Notes: generated by a model from the sequence alone, not told the origin. 64,000 nucleotides of DNA from Zooshikella harenae (GCF_018837975.1 NZ_JAGSOY010000018.1:22243-86242); one strand, 5' to 3'. Shown: positions 40,495-49,824, counted from the stretch's first letter. A program made the numbers and translations.

Positions 40495-41163
40495 TCACCG
40501 CTTTTTTAGGTTCCACGAACTAACAGAGCTTAGTACCCCGTTTGAGTACACTTTGTACTCGATTTGTATATTCTTATAAGTCCGTTTGAGGGTTGTTATA
40601 ATTTCTCTTCTAGCCGTACCACCATTGTTATTAACGTTACTTTTTACACCATCCTCAGTTAGAGTACTTTTAGGATGCAGCCTTATTTGGCTATGTTGTG
40701 TAAAGGATATCTCATTTCGACTGATATTGTTTACCTTTACATCTCCTGCAGGGTGATTTCGGTTGTAGCGTAAAAAACCATTACTGGAAAAAAGACGAAA
40801 GGTTTCTGTACGTTGTTTACTTTGAGCGATTGATTCCATATCTGCAGTGATTTCAATATCTTGTTGTCTGAAGACATCCACGCCAGCTTTAAGGCTATAA
40901 TTATCTGGTTTTTGTCGAGGTTTTTTTTCTGTTCCTAAACAAAAGAAGCCTGTCGCTGTGCCACGCCAGTTACCGTGCAAATTTTTAAACATGTTGCGAA
41001 TGTTGTGGGTTTGCTTGTTAGTAAGTTTAACCGGTTTTATCTCTTCAAAGACTTGACCTGACTTCTTGTTAAGGGGGGATGGGGTGAAACATTCACTTGC
41101 TAGGACGGGTGTCAGAGTAATACTGAAACAAACTGCTAATAGAATTTTTTGGGTTACGCGCAT
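40495..41163 (-). CDS. Secreted protein of unknown function
   Basis: 222 residues with a signal peptide ending VLA. The mature part has a Cys close to the start (SECFTPSP), then NMFKNLHGNWRGTATGFFC, IEITADMESIAQSKQRTE, FRLFSSNGFLRYN and a C-terminal TTLKRTYKNIQIEYKVYSNG. The LHGNWRG-type opening and alternating strands suggest a beta-barrel or lipocalin-like fold, which is inference. No strong ribosome site is seen before the ATG. The gene stands alone beside the tRNA. Confidence 0.65.
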   Translation of the reverse strand: MRVTQKILLAVCFSITLTPVLASECFTPSPLNKKSGQVFEEIKPVKLTNKQTHNIRNMFKNLHGNWRGTATGFFCLGTEKKPRQKPDNYSLKAGVDVFRQQDIEITADMESIAQSKQRTETFRLFSSNGFLRYNRNHPAGDVKVNNISRNEISFTQHSQIRLHPKSTLTEDGVKSNVNNNGGTARREIITTLKRTYKNIQIEYKVYSNGVLSSVSSWNLKKR

Positions 41164-41449
41164 AGCAATAAATAACTCTTATTAGTTTAAGTCAAAGATA
41201 GTACAGAAATAATGATTAAGGCCATTATGCAGTGTATTTATACCTTTTGCTAGGGGTGCTTTAGTGGTAATATTCAGGCTTTTAGTATCCTTCGAGAGCC
41301 TTTTTAGGAATTTTTATTGAGATTTTAGGTTATGCTAATTTACGCAGATTGAATTGCTTTCATCAAGTGCTAGTTATCCCTTAAAACTATCAATTATGGC
41401 ATCGTGTCAGCTTATTGATATGTGTTAATAGTTTTAGCTGGGGTAATTG

Positions 41450-41827
41450 ATGAACAAAATAGCTAAAGAGATAAAAATGAAAACTCAAATGATAAAAGTG
41501 CTTGTAGTATTGTATGGGTTAATGTTTTTTAGCGTGTGTCAGGCCGGTACCTGGAGTACAGCTGGTCAAGTTACTGAAATTAATTTACAACCAACAGGGG
41601 ATAATAGTCCGTTTCCAGAACAAATATTTTTCAATTTTCCAGAAAGCGCAATTTCCAATTGCTCTAGTAAAACACTTTATCATTTATCGGGTAATGAGAA
41701 ACATATGGATAGAATGTTCTCAATGTTGCTGACAGCGCAATCTTCAGGGAAAAGTGTGAGGGTTTATTCTAGTGGTCGTTGTGATAGCTGGGGGGCTACC
41801 ATCGTTGATGGAATCATAATACAATAA
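41450..41827 (+). CDS. Small secreted protein, related in layout to the duplicated pair at 48.2 and 49.4 kb
   Basis: 125 residues from the ATG at 41450. Another ATG at 41477 would start the signal peptide directly (MKTQMIKVLVVLYGLMFFS, ending CQA). The mature part has a first strand GTWSTAGQVTEINLQ, a Cys in ISNCSSKTLYHLSG, a helix MFSMLLTAQSSGKSVRVYSS and a Cys in GRCDSW. This strand-Cys-helix-strand-Cys order is that of OB-fold, SubB-like small proteins. It lies about 110 bases before the RHS gene. Function unknown. Confidence 0.65.
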   Translation: MNKIAKEIKMKTQMIKVLVVLYGLMFFSVCQAGTWSTAGQVTEINLQPTGDNSPFPEQIFFNFPESAISNCSSKTLYHLSGNEKHMDRMFSMLLTAQSSGKSVRVYSSGRCDSWGATIVDGIIIQ

Positions 41828-41934
41828 ATTAAATAAAATTAAGCTGCTAAGTGTTAAGCCAAAGGAAATTTAATCGTTAGGCATAGCATAAATATATTAT
41901 GCTAGCTGACAGAAGGGGTAGGTAAGGAGTTTTT

Positions 41935-44900
41935 GTGTTTAAAAGCGTGAAATTAAGTTGTTTTATAGTAGCTTCGCTTTGCTTTAATTGGGGGCATGTC
42001 TATGCTGAGGAAGAGAATGAGGCTATTCTGGGGGACTACCAACAGCCTAATACAGGAGCGGTAAGAACAAATATTAACGATAATGTCAATGAATCAATTG
42101 ATCCCTTTACCGGAATATTACAACGGCATTATATTGATTTGGTAATGCCAGGTAATGGTGGTTTTGATATCAAAGTTCATCGAGTTTACACGAAAAAACA
42201 AAGTGAAGACTTAATTGAAGACCGGATGCTTGGTAAGACATCAGTAGGGTTAGGTTGGGATATTCACTTTGGTCGGATATTGACAAATGCATTTTTAAAC
42301 CATTCAAACTCACCATCTAGTTGTAGGAAAAATTATGTTCACTTTAGGTATAACCCAGTTCTTCAGATGCCTGAAGGTGGGCGCTCTGTCTTATTGAATT
42401 CCAACTCCAAGGAATATGCATATAAAACAAAAAGTCAATGGATTGCAAAATGCCTCCCACGTAATCATAGTAGAAAGAAGGGAGGCCTAAAAGTTTATTC
42501 GCCTGATGGCTTAGAGTATATCTTTGATATATATGGTCGTTTGCCAGGTGGTAAAAAAGTTTATTATGCTTCCAAAATATCAGATACGAAGGGAAACTTT
42601 CTTACATTAAACTATAAAGAGAACTCTCACCACTTAATTTACTTAGAATCTATTAAAGCAAATGATGGTCGAACTTTAACGTTTACCTATGATGATTTGC
42701 TAATGCTAAAGCAGGTATCCACCAATGATGGTCGGACTGTTCAATACCATTATGAAGAAGTACCCAGCTTTATAAATGGTCGCCCAGTAAGGTTTCTCCC
42801 GAAAGAAAAGAAACCATTTTTTTTAACCTCTGTAAAACGACCTGATGGTAAGCTATGGCAATATCAATATGATACAAACCGAGGTCCGATAGGTGACTTA
42901 AGAAACGGAAACTACCGTTCATTGACTAAGGTGACTAGCCCATTAGGTCTTGAAACTACGTATAAATATAATATCCAGCGAATGAGCTTTTGGGATTCAG
43001 CAAACTCTCATGTAGTTGCAGAAAAGACATTAAAAGTTCCAGGTATTGGATCTCAAACGTGGTTTTATACTTACAAGCAAGCCTCCAAAAAATTAGATGA
43101 AACATGGGTGAAAGGCCCTGACTACTGTGAACGTTATTCACATGTTGGGCATAAAACTATTGATGGAGGCCTAAACTGGGTCGACCGTGGTTTATGGACA
43201 GTAGGTAACCTGGAGAAAAAGGAGGTTTTTGCTAAAAATGGCAATAATTGTGGTCAAACAGCTTTAAGAGAAGAACAATATACTTGGGATAAATTGCTTA
43301 TTTCTAATCAAAATGAAGTTCGATGGAGACCGTTAGGGCACATAGTAGATAAAGAAACTTATGCACCTGTACTGGTCAAAAAAACAGTCCGCCAAGATGG
43401 TCAGGAATACACTACAAACTATAGTGACTATGATCAGTTTGGAAACGCGCAGACTGTAGTCGAAAAAGGTCAGGGCACACGAACCTATAAATATACTTAC
43501 CATAAGCCAGCCAATCACTGGATGGTTCATTTAGTTTCATCTGAAAATATCAATAATCTTAGTAAAACAAATTACACTTATAATGTGCAGGGACTGCCTA
43601 CGCAAATAAATAAAAATGGTGTGGTTACCAAGTACACTTATAGTAATGGCAATATAGCCAGTATCACCGATGCCAATGGCAAGGTACAACACTTGCAGGA
43701 TTATTATCGAGGTGTGCCACGCAAAGAGATTCGCCCTGATGGTGCATCAGTTACTAGAAAGGTCAATGCTACAGGAACCGTTGCCAGCGAAACTAATGAG
43801 CGAGGATATACAACACACTTTACTTATGATCCTATGAACCGGTTGGTAAAAGTAACGCCACCCAAAGGACAATCAGGTCAGGTAACTATAGGTTATAACT
43901 ATGAAGGGAATGGTTTAACCAAAACAGTTCGTCGTGGCGGTTTGATGCAAAGTACTTACTTCAATGCATTAGGTTTGCCATATAAGACAGTACAGACTGG
44001 TAGTGGTAAAACCATTTCACAGGTAACTAAGTATAATATTTTAGGGAGAAAAACAGCCATTAGTTATCCTGCTTATGGGCATAATCCCGCTAAATATATC
44101 AGTATGAGCTATGACCCATTAGGTCGCATGATTCGTAAGCAGTTTCCTGAGGGTTCCGCCGAAACCTATACCTATCAGGGTAATACACTACAAATAAAAG
44201 ATGCGAAAGGGCGGGTGACTAAAACGACCTATGTGGGGTATGGTGATCCTGGGCAAAAAGAAATTACTAAAATTGATGCACCTGAAGGGATGTCGACGGT
44301 TATTAGTCGTAACCCATTGGGTATGGTCACTGCTGTTTCTCAAGGAGGAATAACCCGACAATTTAAGTACAACACCAAATTGATGCTTGACCAGGAAATT
44401 AATCCTGAGATTGGTGTGACACAGTATTACTATGACAATGTGGGTAATGTTACCCGCAAACGGGTAGGTGCTGGCGGTACATACCGTTACCAGTACGATA
44501 ATCTTTATCGATTAACAGGGTTATTTTATCCCGCGAACAGTTCAGGTACACCTGATGTACATTATCAATATGATGCGCTGGGAAATGTCACTCAGGTGAA
44601 TAATGAACAGGTTAGTTGGCAGTATACCTATGATGCGCACAACAACTTGGTTAAAGAAATAGCGACACTTAAAGCCAAGTCTGCTTCAGCTAATTACACA
44701 ATTCAGTATGCTTATAATGCCAGTGATGTGTTAACTCAAGTGACCTATCCTAGTGGGCATGTTATTGGATTGACGCCTAATGCGTTAGGCCAGGCGACTA
44801 CTGTGGGGCATTATGCCAGTCAAATTGCTTACCATCCTAATGGGCAGTTAGCCAGTTTACGCTATGGTAACGGTCAGATACTGACAGTTTCACAAGAAGC

Positions 44901-45909
44901 CAACCGACAGCGGTTAAACCGTATTCAAGTGAATGGTACGAGTGGAATTGTCGACTTAGCTTATCAATATGATGCTGTAGGCAATGTGGTTAAAATTGCT
45001 GATGGGATTTATGGCTTCAATAATCGAACATTAGGCTATGATGGATTAAACCGTCTTGTTGCAGCACAAGGTAAATGGGGTTCTGCTCAGTACAGTTATA
45101 ACTCTCGCAATGATATCACCCGTAAAGTGTTGGGTAATAAAAGTTATAATTATGGCTATGATGGACAGGGTCGTTTGCAGCAAGTAACTGGAAACCAATC
45201 CTACCAATTTTCTTATAACGGTGTTGGTAGTGTAACCAGCAATGGCACATTAACATTTGGCTATGATGGCAGTGGGCTTAATGTCGCTCGGGCTTGTTAT
45301 ACAACCAACAATAGCTGTCAAACAGATCCTGACTTTTTCTTCCGTTATGATGGTTATAATCGCCGTGTTGCTGCGCTTAATAAAAGTGGTAATACCTATT
45401 ACACACTGTACAACAAGTCGGGACAGTTGCTTTATGAAGAAGACGCTGTGTCAGGTGATGTAACAGAGTATTTTTATTTAGCCGGACAGCAAATTGCTAA
45501 ACGTCAAACCTGCAATGATACTGATACAGACCAAGACAAGCTGCCTGATTGCATTGAAAAACACTGGGGCTATGATGCCAATAATTCAGCTGATGGTTTA
45601 GCTGATAATGATGGTGATGGTATTTCGAATGGTGAGGAGTACCACCTAAAAACGAATCCAGAACTCGCCGATTCGGATGGTGATGGAATTAGTGACAGTG
45701 ATGAAATTAAGTATGGATTTGATCCATTAGTAAAAGATGCTGGTAAAGATCTCGACCAAGATGGCTTAACGAATCTACAAGAGCTTGAGCTTGGAACAGA
45801 TCCTACTGATGCTGATACCGATAATGATGGTCTCCCTGATGGTAGTGATCCTCAACCCACCTTTAATGTGGCTGTGTTGATTCCTATCCTCCATAACTTG
45901 TTGTATTAA
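41935..45909 (+). CDS. Exported RHS/YD-repeat protein ending in thrombospondin-3 repeats
   Basis: 1324 residues from a GTG with AAGGAG 8 bases upstream. Signal peptide about 1-24. An N-terminal DUF6531-like part includes DPFTGILQRHYIDLVMPG. Many YD repeats follow (YDPLGRMIRK, YDNVGNVTRK, YDALGNVTQV). Near residue 1190 the normal RHS text (YFYLAGQQIAKRQ) is broken by calcium-type thrombospondin-3 repeats (DTDQDKLPDC, DNDGDGISNGEE, DSDGDGISDSDE, DTDNDGLPDGSD). It forms the shell half of a toxin-carrying RHS cage. The rest is the next gene. Confidence 0.88.
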   Translation: MFKSVKLSCFIVASLCFNWGHVYAEEENEAILGDYQQPNTGAVRTNINDNVNESIDPFTGILQRHYIDLVMPGNGGFDIKVHRVYTKKQSEDLIEDRMLGKTSVGLGWDIHFGRILTNAFLNHSNSPSSCRKNYVHFRYNPVLQMPEGGRSVLLNSNSKEYAYKTKSQWIAKCLPRNHSRKKGGLKVYSPDGLEYIFDIYGRLPGGKKVYYASKISDTKGNFLTLNYKENSHHLIYLESIKANDGRTLTFTYDDLLMLKQVSTNDGRTVQYHYEEVPSFINGRPVRFLPKEKKPFFLTSVKRPDGKLWQYQYDTNRGPIGDLRNGNYRSLTKVTSPLGLETTYKYNIQRMSFWDSANSHVVAEKTLKVPGIGSQTWFYTYKQASKKLDETWVKGPDYCERYSHVGHKTIDGGLNWVDRGLWTVGNLEKKEVFAKNGNNCGQTALREEQYTWDKLLISNQNEVRWRPLGHIVDKETYAPVLVKKTVRQDGQEYTTNYSDYDQFGNAQTVVEKGQGTRTYKYTYHKPANHWMVHLVSSENINNLSKTNYTYNVQGLPTQINKNGVVTKYTYSNGNIASITDANGKVQHLQDYYRGVPRKEIRPDGASVTRKVNATGTVASETNERGYTTHFTYDPMNRLVKVTPPKGQSGQVTIGYNYEGNGLTKTVRRGGLMQSTYFNALGLPYKTVQTGSGKTISQVTKYNILGRKTAISYPAYGHNPAKYISMSYDPLGRMIRKQFPEGSAETYTYQGNTLQIKDAKGRVTKTTYVGYGDPGQKEITKIDAPEGMSTVISRNPLGMVTAVSQGGITRQFKYNTKLMLDQEINPEIGVTQYYYDNVGNVTRKRVGAGGTYRYQYDNLYRLTGLFYPANSSGTPDVHYQYDALGNVTQVNNEQVSWQYTYDAHNNLVKEIATLKAKSASANYTIQYAYNASDVLTQVTYPSGHVIGLTPNALGQATTVGHYASQIAYHPNGQLASLRYGNGQILTVSQEANRQRLNRIQVNGTSGIVDLAYQYDAVGNVVKIADGIYGFNNRTLGYDGLNRLVAAQGKWGSAQYSYNSRNDITRKVLGNKSYNYGYDGQGRLQQVTGNQSYQFSYNGVGSVTSNGTLTFGYDGSGLNVARACYTTNNSCQTDPDFFFRYDGYNRRVAALNKSGNTYYTLYNKSGQLLYEEDAVSGDVTEYFYLAGQQIAKRQTCNDTDTDQDKLPDCIEKHWGYDANNSADGLADNDGDGISNGEEYHLKTNPELADSDGDGISDSDEIKYGFDPLVKDAGKDLDQDGLTNLQELELGTDPTDADTDNDGLPDGSDPQPTFNVAVLIPILHNLLY

Positions 45910-45929
45910 TGCAGGGAGTATTTGTAATA

Positions 45930-47354
45930 ATGAAAACATTTTTTCAATCCTTATCCATGTTTAATTTTGCATTAAAACAGAAACAATTAACTTATGGGCT
46001 AATTGTTTGGTTACTGACATTGATGATTATGCAGCCTGTTCAGGCTGCAGAAATTATCACTTATTATCATAATGATTTAACGGGAACTCCTGTTGCCGCC
46101 AGTGATGAAAGCGGTAACTTATTATGGCGTGAAGAATATACGCCTTACGGTGAACAATTAACCCAAGACAAAAAGTCTGCCTCTAATCGTCGTGGTTTCA
46201 CTGGCCATGTTCAAGACCGAGATTTAGGTCTTGTTTATATGCAGGCACGTTATTATGACCCAGTACTTGGTCGTTTTCTGGCGTATGACCCTGCAGGTGT
46301 TAACCCTGAATCACCTTTTACCTTTAACCGATATGCTTATGGAAATAATAATCCCTATGGTTATGCAGACCCTGATGGTGAATTAGCCTTTTTAATTCCT
46401 GCTGTTATTTGGGGTGTTGGTGCAGCAATGACTGCTTATGACACTTACCAAACCTACCAAAATGAAGGTGCAGCAGCGGCGGCGCAATCACTTGTTATTG
46501 ATGGTGCAATTACGGTTGTTTCTGGTGGGGTTGGTAAGATAGCCACTAAAACAGGGAGAGGGATTTTTAAATGGATTAGACGTTCACCTTGCGGATGTTT
46601 TGCAGCAGGCACTTTGGTTAAAACTAAAGAGGGCTTAAAGCCCATTGAAGAGGTTAAACTGGGTGACCTGCTTGCTGCTAAAAATGAAGAAACAGGTGAG
46701 ATTGCTTGGAAGCCTGTTATTAAGCAGCATATATATGAGAATCGACCCTTAAATACGTTGGTGCTTCAGACAAAAGCGCAAAACTCTGTTGAATTAACCG
46801 TTACAGATGACCATCCATTTTGGGTAAAAGGAAAAGGTTGGGTTAAGTCTGTAAATCTAAATGTCGGCGATGAGGTTGCTAATTACGAAACAGGTTGGCA
46901 TAAAGTCGTTAGTTGGACATCATTAGAGACTGTTGGCACAACTTATAATTTTGATGTTAAAGACTACGAAAGTTACTTTGTAAGTGAACAGCTTGTTTGG
47001 GTGCACAATGGTGGACCGTGTGATGATGTTATCACTGGAGCTCAAAAACGGCTAGCAGCGTATTTGAAGCACAGTGGAAATTGGTCAAGTGGTAGTCTAA
47101 AAGGAACTCTTGATAAGTATGCAAAAGGAATAAAAGGTGAGCTTTCTCATGATGGTGTTAAAACTAACTATATAAATGAAAAGTTAGGCATAAAGGTAAT
47201 GCGTGATAATGAAAATAACTATTTTCGAATCTACGACATGAACAGAAAAACATATCTAGATGCTTCAGGAAATATTCCAAAAACAGGAGCTCTAAGAGGT
47301 AAAGAGGCTAAAAACTTTTTACAAGAACAAACCCATATTAGGAATGCTGACTAA
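45930..47354 (+). CDS. RHS core end, HINT domain and C-terminal toxin
   Basis: 474 residues from the ATG at 45930 (GGGAG upstream; an ATG at 45909 overlaps the previous stop as TAATG). It has its own signal peptide (ending PVQAA). Next is the missing RHS piece (YYHNDLTGTPVAASDESGN to LGLVYMQARYYDPVLGRFL). A pretoxin HINT domain runs from CFAAGTLVKTKEGLKPIEEV (Cys at 46596) through DDHPFW to WVHN. The last 115 residues form a variable toxin-like domain (KTNYINEKLGIKVMRDNENN). The HINT would cut the toxin free. The toxin activity is unknown. Confidence 0.87.
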   Translation: MKTFFQSLSMFNFALKQKQLTYGLIVWLLTLMIMQPVQAAEIITYYHNDLTGTPVAASDESGNLLWREEYTPYGEQLTQDKKSASNRRGFTGHVQDRDLGLVYMQARYYDPVLGRFLAYDPAGVNPESPFTFNRYAYGNNNPYGYADPDGELAFLIPAVIWGVGAAMTAYDTYQTYQNEGAAAAAQSLVIDGAITVVSGGVGKIATKTGRGIFKWIRRSPCGCFAAGTLVKTKEGLKPIEEVKLGDLLAAKNEETGEIAWKPVIKQHIYENRPLNTLVLQTKAQNSVELTVTDDHPFWVKGKGWVKSVNLNVGDEVANYETGWHKVVSWTSLETVGTTYNFDVKDYESYFVSEQLVWVHNGGPCDDVITGAQKRLAAYLKHSGNWSSGSLKGTLDKYAKGIKGELSHDGVKTNYINEKLGIKVMRDNENNYFRIYDMNRKTYLDASGNIPKTGALRGKEAKNFLQEQTHIRNAD

Positions 47355-47710
47355 TGTCCGATAAGTATACGATTTTTGTAACAGATAGCTCAATAGATGA
47401 GAATGCTGTTGAGCATCATGAAGTTATACAATGGAGTTATAATAATTTAAATCACCCTAACGTAATCGCAGTAACATCAGAGCAAATCTATTACTTGACA
47501 GAGACTGGAATTTTGGATGTTATTTCTGAGTTAAACGACAGTTTACTTGGTGAAGGTGAAGATGACTGGGTTATTGAAAATGATGTCAAAGTGGCAATTT
47601 TGGAAAGACTAAAAAGTGATTTCAAATCAGAAGATGTACTTCTTAAAAAACTAAAAGAGTTATTTGAATACTCTATTCGAAACAGCAGGAATATATATTT
47701 TCATTTTTGA
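47354..47710 (+). CDS. Candidate immunity protein for the RHS toxin
   Basis: 118 residues, acidic, no signal peptide, so cytoplasmic. Its ATG overlaps the toxin stop as TAATG. It has no recognised domain: MSDKYTIFVTDSSIDENAV, LTETGILDVISELNDSL and a charged C-terminal helix pair. Position, size, charge and coupling are exactly those of an immunity gene for a polymorphic toxin. The neutralising role is inferred from context. Confidence 0.75.
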   Translation: MSDKYTIFVTDSSIDENAVEHHEVIQWSYNNLNHPNVIAVTSEQIYYLTETGILDVISELNDSLLGEGEDDWVIENDVKVAILERLKSDFKSEDVLLKKLKELFEYSIRNSRNIYFHF

Positions 47711-48240
47711 ATCAAGGTCTCATTCGAGGCTTTTTTGCCCACAAATAAAATATTTGGGGACTGGTATTTTTAATATTGATTAGCCTGCGAAATATTATGC
47801 TTGATTTTTGAGTGCTAAAAATTGTTTTGGTTACAAATATTATTGCTTTTTATAATCGTGTTTTTAGAAGAAATTTACATTTAAAAAGTAACAAAATATG
47901 TGTGAGTTAAGTACAATTGGAGTTGATCAAGCATAAAACGGCAAATCTCTTGATCAATAATTGAAGAAGGAAGGTTAGTTCGCTTGACACAACTTTTACC
48001 GATAGATAAAAAGGCTGGCTGATTGTCACTGAACCGTCTGCCACAAGGATGTGGCAGCCGAGCCTCCAGGGATGGATTTACGGCGTGTTCAGTGGCAATT
48101 AGGTTGCCTTTTGTGAAGGTGGGATTTGTCACCAATCATATTTAAATGATCTGCTTGTGAGCAGGAATAAATTATAAAAGATGATTAGTAGCTAAAGTTT
48201 AAATTTTCAATTAATTAATCGAGTAGTAAATGGGAAATAT
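47711..48240. other. Gap holding the first duplication unit leader
   Basis: AT-rich to 47990, then the structured repeat at 48011-48130 and the leader of the next gene. A minus-strand frame at 47881-48135 crosses the repeat and is not credible as a gene. Confidence 0.5.
48011..48130 (+). repeat. REP-like structured repeat, copy 1
   Basis: An outer stem pairs CTGATTGTCACTGAAC with GTTCAGTGGCAATTAG (two mismatches). An inner perfect stem CTGCCACA-AGGA-TGTGGCAG lies at 48038-48057. Conserved GCCTCCAGGGATGGATTTAC and GAAGGTGGGATTTGTC follow. Confidence 0.8.
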
Positions 48241-48579
48241 ATGAGACTCTTTTTTAGAATAACTGCATTGGTCTTGTCATTCATAACACTGAATTTACAG
48301 GCGTCGGATAACACGCGAGCAAAGGTGGTTTATGCCGGCATTACTGGTGCTGGAACAGTATTTGTTAATGTTTCATCTGTTATAAATGAGCCTGGCTGCG
48401 AAAAGAAGTCTCTTTGGATACCTTCAGAGTCAACAGTGAAAGCTCATGTTTTAAGCACTGCACTTGCGGCTTTTGCATCCAAACAGGATGTATATGTGCA
48501 GACAAAAGGGTGTTATAAAGGTTACCCGACGTTAGATAAGTCAGATGCTTCTTGGTTTCATATTTATCCAGCTGAGTAA
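48241..48579 (+). CDS. Small secreted SubB-like protein, copy 1
   Basis: 112 residues, signal peptide ending LQA. The mature part reads AKVVYAGITGAGTVFVNVSS, a Cys in EPGCEKKSL, the helix STALAAFASKQDVYVQTKG and a Cys in GCYKGYPTLD, ending WFHIYPAE. The layout fits a small OB fold with one disulfide, like the B subunit-type proteins related to SubB. That assignment is from pattern only. It is nearly identical to the product at 49404, so the pair arose by duplication. Confidence 0.72.
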   Translation: MRLFFRITALVLSFITLNLQASDNTRAKVVYAGITGAGTVFVNVSSVINEPGCEKKSLWIPSESTVKAHVLSTALAAFASKQDVYVQTKGCYKGYPTLDKSDASWFHIYPAE

Positions 48580-48632
48580 CTCAAGCGCTGATGATGATCT
48601 TATTTTATTTATAAGCAATATCTTTAATATTT

Positions 48633-49115
48633 ATGCTTTTTGAAATTATCAGCAAAGTATATAGTAGTAATATAATAAAAAGCTTTGGTTTGGTTAGCTC
48701 ATACCAGCATGATATTTTTAGAAGAGATATATACTTACTATGTGAAAAAAATACTGAGGTATGTTTGACTAGTTACATGTTTATTAAACTACTATTTTTT
48801 CCTTGTAGTATTAAATCTTTTTCTCTGAAAGGGAGAGAAGAGATTGAAATAGTTCATAGGCTAGTAAATTATTCATTGTCTAGTCAATCCGAAAAACAGA
48901 AGAGTATTATTGTCAAAGAGTACAAGGAGGGAGCTGTAAAAGTTAGGGAATTAGTTGAGTATAAGGTTATTGAAAACATTAAATTCGTGATTTATAGAGT
49001 AGAAACACGAATGTTGGGTGTTCCTTTGGGAGGTCCATTAGAATATTGCTTTATAGGAAAAAACTCTCTCGCTAAATTGAAAGAAGCAATAGAGTTATCA
49101 CTAATAAATATATAG
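48633..49115 (+). CDS. Unrecognised AT-rich gene inside the duplicated region
   Basis: 160 residues, cytoplasmic by composition, starting MLFEIISKVYSSNIIKSFGL. The ribosome site is weak. It is more AT-rich than its neighbours and shares nothing with the flanking duplicate genes. It has a Lys/Glu-rich central part (SQSEKQKSIIVKEYKEGAVK). It sits between the two duplication copies, as cargo or a second immunity gene might. I do not recognise a family. Confidence 0.5.
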   Translation: MLFEIISKVYSSNIIKSFGLVSSYQHDIFRRDIYLLCEKNTEVCLTSYMFIKLLFFPCSIKSFSLKGREEIEIVHRLVNYSLSSQSEKQKSIIVKEYKEGAVKVRELVEYKVIENIKFVIYRVETRMLGVPLGGPLEYCFIGKNSLAKLKEAIELSLINI

Positions 49116-49169
49116 TAGCTAAACTTATTGAGTAAAAAATAAGGGGTAAGTTGTTTACCGTCTAGGTAA

Positions 49170-49293
49170 AAAGGCTGGCTGATTGTCACTGAACCGACTG
49201 CCGCAGGGAAGCGGCAGTCGAACAACCTCCAAGGAGGGATTCACGGTGTGTTCAGTGGCAGTTAGGCTGCCTTTTATGAAGGCGGGATTTGTC
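49170..49293 (+). repeat. REP-like structured repeat, copy 2
   Basis: It has the same outer stem as copy 1. The inner stem is CTGCCGC-AGGGAA-GCGGCAG at 49198-49217. Compared with copy 1, one A-T pair has become G-C on both sides, a compensatory change that keeps the stem. Confidence 0.8.
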
Positions 49294-49403
49294 ATCCATA
49301 ATATTTAAACGATCTGCTTATGAGCAGGGATAAATTATAGAAGCTTTTTAGTGGCTAAAGTGTAAATTTGCACTTTATTAATCAGGTAGTAAACGGGAAA
49401 TAT

Positions 49404-49742
49404 ATGAGACTCTTTTTCAGAATAACTGCATTGGTTTTATCATTAGTTACACTCAGTCTACATGCGTCAGATAACACTCTAGCAAAGGTTGTTTATGCGG
49501 GCACTACTGGAGCAGGGACCGTATTTGTTAATGTATCAACCGTTATTAACGAGTCTGGCTGTGAACAAAAATCGCTTTGGATATCTCCAGAATCTTCGGT
49601 TAAAGCACATGTCTTAAGTACAGCACTTGCGGCTTTTGCGGCCAAGCAGGATGTATATGTACAAACGAAAGGCTGCTATAAAGGTTACCCGACACTGGAT
49701 AACTCAGATGCTTCTTGGTTTCATATTTATCCAGCTGAGTAA
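49404..49742 (+). CDS. Small secreted SubB-like protein, copy 2
   Basis: 112 residues from the ATG at 49404, the position matching copy 1; an ATG at 49368 adds 12 unlikely residues. Signal peptide ends LHA. It keeps AGTTGAGTVFVNVSTVINES, both cysteines, STALAAFAAKQDVYVQTKG and WFHIYPAE. Most changes from copy 1 are conservative, so selection appears to keep the protein. Function unknown. Confidence 0.72.
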   Translation: MRLFFRITALVLSLVTLSLHASDNTLAKVVYAGTTGAGTVFVNVSTVINESGCEQKSLWISPESSVKAHVLSTALAAFAAKQDVYVQTKGCYKGYPTLDNSDASWFHIYPAE

Positions 49743-49824
49743 CTAATGAACTGATGCCCTTATTTTAACTTATTATCATTATCCAGGATATTTAAGGGCA
49801 TCAACGCATTTTTAGATAGACTTT

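Larger units (their letters stand above)
47995..48582 (+). repeat. Segmental duplication, copy 1
   Basis: This unit of about 590 bp contains the structured repeat, a common leader and the small secreted protein gene at 48241. The same order recurs at 49154-49744 with roughly 85% visible identity in the gene. Confidence 0.88.
49154..49744 (+). repeat. Segmental duplication, copy 2
   Basis: Second copy of the unit described at 47995-48582, in the same direction, separated by about 570 bp. It includes the structured repeat, leader and gene. Confidence 0.88.

Noticed and set aside
47881..48135. Minus-strand frame of 84 codons
   Set aside because: It crosses the structured repeat, lacks a ribosome site and has no protein-like character.
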